Shown here: one piece after another, positions 59,773 through 64,000 of the stretch
Layout: each line of letters opens with the position of its first letter
Position numbering within the stretch: the stretch's first letter is position 1
DNA from: Egicoccus sp. AB-alg2
GTDB taxonomy: Bacteria > Actinomycetota > Nitriliruptoria > Nitriliruptorales > Nitriliruptoraceae
Assembly (NCBI RefSeq): GCF_041821065.1
Contig: NZ_JBGUAX010000007.1
Location: 62,001-126,000 of the forward strand
Length of the DNA stretch: 64,000 bases
Direction: 5' to 3'
Translations under genes and position numbers: made by a program
Notes under the pieces: generated by a model
The model's database searches: none
Told to the model about the DNA's origin: nothing
Seen by the model: the letters and a program-made list of their open reading frames with translations, nothing else

Positions 59773-60678
59773 GTGTCCGATCCCCGAGCCGTCCTGCGCA
59801 TCGGTGAGGTGTCCCGCCGCACCGGTGTCGCCGTCCCCACGCTACGGGCGTGGGAGCGGCGCTACGGGCTGCTCTCACCCGATCGCACGGAGGGCGGTCA
59901 CCGCCTCTACAGCGAGCGTGACGTCGACCGTGTGAAGGCGATGCAGCGGCTGCTGGAGGACGGCTGGTCGGCGGCGGCCGCGGCCCGCGAGGTGCTGCGC
60001 GAACCCGCGACCGTCACCCAGTTGCGGCCGGTCCCGGGGCTCGGGTCGGCGTCGATGGCGCTGGTCGAGCGGCTGGAGTCGGCCATCGATGCGTTCGACG
60101 CGTCCGGCGCCGACGCGGTCGTGGACGACGTGTTCGCCCGCCTGGAGATCCCGCGGGCGCTCGACGACGTGATCCTGCCGGTGCTGCGCCGGGTCGGCGA
60201 CGGCTGGCAGGACGACCCGCGGGTGATCGCCCGCGAGCACTTCGCGACCAACACGCTGCGACCCCGGCTGCAACGCCTGCTGCGCGCCACGGCACGCTCC
60301 GGCGGACGCAGCCTGCTCGCCGCCGCGCCCGAGGGCGAGGAGCACGATCTCGGCCTGCTGGCCGCCGCGGTCGCCGCCGTCGATGCCGGCTGGCGGGTGC
60401 ACTACCTCGGGGCGCGCACCCCGACGCCGGCCATGGAGCGCGGCGCCGCCGACCTGCAGCCCGACGTCGTGCTGGTCGGGGCCATGTTCCGGGAACAGGC
60501 CGAGGCGTTCCTCGCCACCCGGCCCGCGTTCCCGCGGGCCGGTGTCGTGCTGGGCGGCTCCGGGTTCGTCGCCGCGGACGTGGCGCGCCTGCCCCGGGCC
60601 GTCGTCCACCAGGGCTCGATCGTGGACATCCCCACGAGCCTCGAGGTGGCACGGTCGGCGCGCAACGACGCGATCTAG
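59773..60678 (+). CDS. MerR-family B12-dependent (CarH/LitR-like) photoreceptor regulator
   Basis: 301 residues. MerR HTH (~5-75: IGEVSRRTGVAVPTLRAWERRYG), helical bundle with W145-x9-E155-H156, and a cobalamin-binding domain with E189-x-H191-xx-G194 and GARTPTPAMERGA. W-x9-EH and ExHxxG are the adenosylcobalamin signatures of CarH, in which the two His residues ligate cobalt and light breaks the tetramer. GTG 59773 puts the HTH at the N-terminus. In other bacteria CarH/LitR controls carotenoid or photoprotection genes; none is adjacent here except the divergent dehydrogenase and a nearby dodecin. Confidence 0.9.
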   Translation: MSDPRAVLRIGEVSRRTGVAVPTLRAWERRYGLLSPDRTEGGHRLYSERDVDRVKAMQRLLEDGWSAAAAAREVLREPATVTQLRPVPGLGSASMALVERLESAIDAFDASGADAVVDDVFARLEIPRALDDVILPVLRRVGDGWQDDPRVIAREHFATNTLRPRLQRLLRATARSGGRSLLAAAPEGEEHDLGLLAAAVAAVDAGWRVHYLGARTPTPAMERGAADLQPDVVLVGAMFREQAEAFLATRPAFPRAGVVLGGSGFVAADVARLPRAVVHQGSIVDIPTSLEVARSARNDAI

Positions 60679-60714
60679 CCGCGCGGTCGGCGCGGGCGGC
60701 GCGGGCGCCCCGCG

Positions 60715-60918
60715 TCAGCGGCTGATGCGGAACTTGATCCGCACGTGCGTGTGGTACTCGCTGATCTCGTTGCCATCCACCACCGCGGAGGTCTCCAGGA
60801 CGTTGAACCCTTCGACGTTGCGCAGCGTCTTGGTGGCCTCCTCGAGTGCCTTGTGCGCCGCGTCGCGCCAGGACTCGGTCGACACGCCGACCAGATCGAT
60901 CGTCTTGATGACCGCCAT
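60715..60918 (-). CDS. dodecin family flavin-storage protein
   Basis: 67 residues: IKTIDLVGVSTESWRDAAHKALEEATKTLRNVEGFNVLETSAVVDG and the final IKFRIS strand match dodecins, which form hollow dodecamers holding flavins and protect against their photochemistry. The usual Trp that stacks on flavin is replaced by Phe in NVEGFNV, so ligand preference may differ. Convergent with the CarH-like gene. Confidence 0.93.
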   Translation of the reverse strand: MAVIKTIDLVGVSTESWRDAAHKALEEATKTLRNVEGFNVLETSAVVDGNEISEYHTHVRIKFRISR

Positions 60919-60994
60919 CTCGAGCAAGCCTCCTCGCACGTGTTTCTGGCCGTGCAATGTGGGAATGACGCCCGGCGGGGGCGCGGGCGCGGGG

Positions 60995-61843
60995 TCAGGC
61001 GTCGGTGACGGCGTCCCCCTGCATCGCCGCGATCGCCTGACGCAGCCGTTCGGCGACCGCCGTCGCGGCCGCGTCGTCGTCGAGGGCGCCGGAGCGCCGC
61101 TGCGCGAGCACATCCGACCAGATGGAGGGCCCCAGCACGAAACCACGGTAGGCGCCGACGCTCGCGGCGTGGCGCAGACTGCGCAGCGGGTCACCGGCAG
61201 CGCCGCCCGGCTCGTCACGGACGAGGACGTGCACGTGGTCACGGCCGGCGTCGCGCACGAGCCCGGAGACGGCGTTCGCTTCCTCGACGTCGCGCGGGCC
61301 GGGTAGGGCCCACAGGTCGGGTTCGACGCCGATCTCGCGGACCTCGCGCGCGGCCCGCAGCACATGCTGCGTGCGCTCGTCGCCGGCGTCGAGGTCGTCC
61401 GTGCCGGGGACGTCGATGTCGACCAGCAGTGCGCGGTCGGTCTCGTGCAACCACGCCGACAGCCGGGTCAGGTCCAGGGCCTGGGTCTTCTTCACCTCGG
61501 GGTCGACGTCCGGCCCCCAGCGCAGCTCCACCTCGACGATCCGCGGGGAGAAACGGTCGACGTACGCGCCGAAGTCGTCACCCGGCGCCAGCCGGAAGGC
61601 GCCACCTTCGTCGCTGACCGGCAGCACGAGCTGCAGCGGCTCGCCGGTCACCTCGGCGGCCAGGTCCGGCAGCATGTCGCCGTCGACCAGGACCCCCAGC
61701 TCGTCCGGCGCGGCGGCGCTGCCGGCCGCCGCGACCTGGCGCACGCCGGTCAGCACGACCCGTGCGGCGTCGGCGTCCAGCGCGTCGGCGCCGCGGTGCT
61801 CGAGCCGCACCGCGTACAGCCCGTGGTCGTAGCCGAGCTCCAT
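60995..61843 (-). CDS. DUF2090 / IolC C-terminal-like protein
   Basis: 282 residues. The opening ELGYDHGLYAVRLEHRGAD resembles LGYDxPLYxLxFDHRGSF of the DUF2090 (2-deoxy-5-keto-gluconate-6-phosphate aldolase-like) domain. Further TIM-barrel-like strands include VEVELRWGPDVDPEVKKTQALDLTRLSAWLHET, LLVDIDVPG and YRGFVLGPSIW. Substrate residues of the aldolase are not all kept, so activity is uncertain. No inositol genes are nearby. It is 76 bp upstream of dodecin on the same strand. Confidence 0.72.
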   Translation of the reverse strand: MELGYDHGLYAVRLEHRGADALDADAARVVLTGVRQVAAAGSAAAPDELGVLVDGDMLPDLAAEVTGEPLQLVLPVSDEGGAFRLAPGDDFGAYVDRFSPRIVEVELRWGPDVDPEVKKTQALDLTRLSAWLHETDRALLVDIDVPGTDDLDAGDERTQHVLRAAREVREIGVEPDLWALPGPRDVEEANAVSGLVRDAGRDHVHVLVRDEPGGAAGDPLRSLRHAASVGAYRGFVLGPSIWSDVLAQRRSGALDDDAAATAVAERLRQAIAAMQGDAVTDA

Positions 61844-61940
61844 GCCACACCTCCGTCGCCGGGCACCCGAGCGTAGTGACCGCCGCGTGGTCGCCCGGGC
61901 CGCCCGGCACGGACGGACGGCGGCGCCTGGAGACCGGCGG

Positions 61941-62201
61941 TCAGCGCAACCAGAACGTGATCGACATGCCGATCACCATGGCGATGCCGGCGACCACCGC
62001 GGCCGGCATGCCGAGGCGGCTGCCCTTGACGTGGGCGATCAGCCCGAGCGCCATGCCCAGCGGCCCGGCCAGCACCTCGGCGTAGCTGACGACGCTGAGC
62101 ACCGCGCAGGCCAGGGCGATGACGGCGAGGATCGTGCCGAAGCGCGGGGACGCGTCGATCGGCGCGAACGGATCGCGCTCGGGATCGGAGGTCTTCGCCA
62201 C
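61941..62201 (-). CDS. small membrane protein, hypothetical
   Basis: 86 residues. A polar N-terminus (KTSDPERDPFAPIDASPR) then three hydrophobic segments: GTILAVIALACAVLSVVSYAEV, AGPLGMALGLIAHV and PAAVVAGIAMVIGMSITFW. It resembles short DUF4190-like actinobacterial membrane proteins. No function can be assigned. Confidence 0.72.
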   Translation of the reverse strand: MAKTSDPERDPFAPIDASPRFGTILAVIALACAVLSVVSYAEVLAGPLGMALGLIAHVKGSRLGMPAAVVAGIAMVIGMSITFWLR

Positions 62202-62306
62202 GGTCGAAAGCTCGCTGGGAGGCGGAGGTGGTCGCCCGGCAGGCTACCGCCGGCAACACACCGCCACGTCCGGCACGCTGCCGAATCCACCGAAGGGGAG
62301 CCCACC

Positions 62307-62711
62307 TTGCCCGACGCCACCGCCATCGATCTCGTGCGCACGCTGTACCAGGCGTTCGAGGACGGGGACCACGACGCCATCCGCGACTGCCTCGCCGACG
62401 ACCTGCGGTGGCGGCAGGCGGCGTCGGCGGTGCCCGCCGCGGGGCAGGACACGACCGGCGCCGACGAGCTGCTGCGCCGGGTCGTCGTCCACTTCGAGCA
62501 GGAGTGGGACGGTTTCACGGAAGAGGTCGACGACGTCTTCGCGGCCGACGGTCGCGTCACCGCCACGGGGACCTACCGCGGCACGTACCTGGCCACCGGT
62601 CGTCGCCTCGAGGCCGAGTTCTGTCACCTGTGGTGGGTGGAGGGTGGCAAGATCCGCGGCTTCCGCCAGTTCACCGACACGGCGGCGTTCGCCGCGGTGA
62701 TGCGCGGGTGA
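62307..62711 (+). CDS. SnoaL/NTF2-like protein
   Basis: 134 residues, cone-shaped NTF2-like fold: DLVRTLYQAFEDGDHDAIRDCLADDLRWR, GADELLRRVVVHFEQEW, ATGTYRGTYLATGRRLEAEFCHLWWVEGGKIRGFRQFTDT. Family members bind or transform small hydrophobic molecules. The TTG start is accepted because aaggggag lies 6 nt upstream and no ATG or GTG is suitable. The role is unknown. Confidence 0.85.
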   Translation: MPDATAIDLVRTLYQAFEDGDHDAIRDCLADDLRWRQAASAVPAAGQDTTGADELLRRVVVHFEQEWDGFTEEVDDVFAADGRVTATGTYRGTYLATGRRLEAEFCHLWWVEGGKIRGFRQFTDTAAFAAVMRG

Positions 62712-62764
62712 CGACGCGTGGTCGCGGGCCGGAAGCGCCGGCGACGAGCGGAGGAGGAGCCGGA

Positions 62765-63184
62765 GTGGGACGGCTGGCGATGGACGACGGCGAACTCGGC
62801 GCCTTCCTCGCCGAGCAGCGCGTGCTGCGCCTGGCCACCGTCGACGACGACGGCTGGCCCGCCGTCGTCCCCGTCTGGTTCGTCTGGCACGCCGGCGCGT
62901 TCTGGGTGTGGAACCTGGAACGCGCGAAGCGCACGGCGCGGCTGCGGGCCGGCACGCGCTGCGCATTCGTCGTGGACGGCGGGCACGACTACGGCGAACT
63001 GCGCGGCGTGTCGGGCCGGCTCGCCTACGCGTTCGTCGCGGACGACGAGGTGCCGGTCGACGTGCGCCGCGGGTTCGCTCAGCGTTATTTCGGCGTGGAC
63101 GAGCCGCTGCCACCGGCCGACCACCACGCCTGGCTACGACTCGACCCGGTCGGGGTCGCGAGCTGGGACTTCCGCAAGCTCTGA
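62765..63184 (+). CDS. pyridoxamine 5'-phosphate oxidase-like (PPOX/FDOR) flavin or F420 protein
   Basis: 139 residues, split-barrel fold: LAEQRVLRLATVDDDGWPAVVPVWFVWHAGAFWVWNL, RTARLRAGTRCAFVVDGG, RYFGVDEPLP. It binds FMN, F420 or heme in relatives. GTG 62765 is preferred to ATG 62780 because ggaggaggagccgga precedes it. Its last 51 bases overlap the 3' end of the convergent PAP2 gene. Confidence 0.87.
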   Translation: MGRLAMDDGELGAFLAEQRVLRLATVDDDGWPAVVPVWFVWHAGAFWVWNLERAKRTARLRAGTRCAFVVDGGHDYGELRGVSGRLAYAFVADDEVPVDVRRGFAQRYFGVDEPLPPADHHAWLRLDPVGVASWDFRKL

Positions 63185-64000
63185 GGTGCCCTGCGGAGCC
63201 GGGTCCGCCAGCCCCAGCCGGCGGAACAGCAGCGGCGCCAGCCCGCCGACCCAGGCGCCGACGAGCAGGTAGCGGAGGTAGCGCAGCAGCAGGGCCACCG
63301 CGTCACCGCCGGCCGGGAACACCGCGCCCAGCCCCTGCCAGAGCACCACCACGCCGACGAGCCCGAGGCCGACGCGCGCCGCGCGGCGGCCCAGCGTCCC
63401 GCCGCTGTCGAACCCGCCGCGCGGAACCAGGACGGCCAGTCCGACGACCAGGCCGGCCAGCGTGGCCGCGGCGGTGACGACGTCGGCGGCGCTGGTGGCC
63501 TCGGTCGGGTCGAGGAGTCCCGGCCAGCCCGGGTCGAAGCCGCGCAACCGGGCCGACAGCAGTACGCCGACCAGGATCAGTGCCCAGGACGCCACCAGGC
63601 CCGCCAGCACCCACTCCACCGGACCGCGCGTGGCGGCCCAGCGGCGCACGCGCGGCTCGAGCAGCCAGAACGCCACGAGCAGCAGTGCCCCGATCGTCCA
63701 GCCGACCAGGACGTCCTCGCGGAAGTGCGCGCCGAGGTGGATGCGGGACCAGCCGATCGCGGCGATCAGCCCGACCAGCGCGACCCGCACGAGCGGATGG
63801 CGCAGGCTCACGGCGAGCAGCCCCCACACGGCGGCGCCGTTCTGGGCGTGCCCGGACGGGACCCCGAACGTCGCTTCCGGCACGCGCTCCAGCGTCGGGT
63901 CGAGGAACGCCGGCCGCGGCGTGGTCGTGACCAGCTTGCCGATCGAGTTGATGCCGGCGGTCAGCAGCAGCATCACGCCCAGCCGGACGCCGAGCCGCCG
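63134..64000 (-). CDS. PAP2 family phosphatase (partial, N-terminus off window)
   Basis: The visible 280+ residues carry the three PAP2 motifs: KLVTTTPRP, VPSGHAQNGA and SRIHLGAHFREDVLVG, the acid-phosphatase Ser/His triad type. Several membrane helices follow, including a long C-terminal four-helix extension. It probably dephosphorylates lipid phosphates such as phosphatidate or undecaprenyl diphosphate at the membrane's outer face. The frame stays open through base 64000, so the true start is outside the window. The 3' end overlaps the PPOX gene by 51 bp, tail to tail. Confidence 0.9.
   Translation of the reverse strand, partial: RRLGVRLGVMLLLTAGINSIGKLVTTTPRPAFLDPTLERVPEATFGVPSGHAQNGAAVWGLLAVSLRHPLVRVALVGLIAAIGWSRIHLGAHFREDVLVGWTIGALLLVAFWLLEPRVRRWAATRGPVEWVLAGLVASWALILVGVLLSARLRGFDPGWPGLLDPTEATSAADVVTAAATLAGLVVGLAVLVPRGGFDSGGTLGRRAARVGLGLVGVVVLWQGLGAVFPAGGDAVALLLRYLRYLLVGAWVGGLAPLLFRRLGLADPAPQGTSELAEVPARDPDRVES

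Noticed and set aside
1-64000. tRNA, rRNA or riboswitch genes
   Set aside because: No cloverleaf with TTCGA-type arm and matching acceptor stem, no rRNA motif, and no cobalamin or SAM leader motif was recognised by eye. A covariance-model scan would be decisive.

Overview
The window is chromosomal DNA from a very high-G+C actinobacterium. Supporting traits are many GTG starts, TGATG, GTGA and ATGA gene overlaps, acidic proteins, a DUF222/HNH gene and an actinobacterial-style sortase. The blend of LivHMGF, aerobic CO-dehydrogenase-type genes and an acidic secreted proteome would suit a deep-branching, possibly salt-adapted lineage such as Nitriliruptoria or Euzebyales. That placement is inference. 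I found no rRNA, tRNA, CRISPR array or complete insertion sequence.

Layout. 1-6.5 kb: a polyprenyl synthetase cut by the window edge, a ROK regulator, a large secreted sugar-dehydrogenase-like protein and serS. 6.6-8.1 kb: pheA and a DUF4446 gene upstream of serS. 8.4-12.4 kb: a tightly coupled livH-M-G-F transporter operon whose LivH carries a secreted domain at its N-terminus. 12.7-14.4 kb: a DUF4397 surface protein with an LADSG-type sorting signal, followed by its probable sortase. 14.4-17.2 kb: a DsrE protein, the LivJ-type lipoprotein and wrbA, with an array of four hairpins sharing a GGGAGAG loop between livJ and wrbA. 17.3-18.2 kb: purC.

18.3-42.8 kb is dominated by molybdenum enzyme biology: mocA-like and moaB genes, the operon coxS-L-M-D-E, xdhC and coxG (form II CoxL), then moaA, a moaD-moaE fusion, modABC and a molybdate-type regulator. 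A 7.5-kb lower-G+C island (27,840-35,383) is inserted between moaA and coxS. It is bounded by a 24-bp direct repeat of the moaA 3' end and carries a Zn-ribbon DNA methyltransferase plus McrB-like and McrC-like restriction genes. A broken excisionase and a broken WhiB-like gene lie at its ends.

43-54.9 kb: a DUF222/HNH protein, purD, a frameshifted small membrane protein, purA, a DASS-type anion transporter, an ArsR-VOC pair with a readable leaderless promoter, and a divergent PspC/LiaF-like and PspC-kinase/response-regulator envelope-stress module. 54.9-64 kb: a stand-alone EVE/Mrr-like nuclease, an MFS transporter, a ProA-like dehydrogenase, a CarH-type B12 photoreceptor regulator, dodecin and several small housekeeping or hypothetical genes, ending in a PAP2 phosphatase cut by the window edge.

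Strongest leads: the shared-loop hairpin array, the moaA-targeted defence island, the EVE/Mrr nuclease, the sortase-substrate pair, the His-rich MoaD-MoaE fusion and the in-frame GCTTCCGCGGAAGC palindromes.
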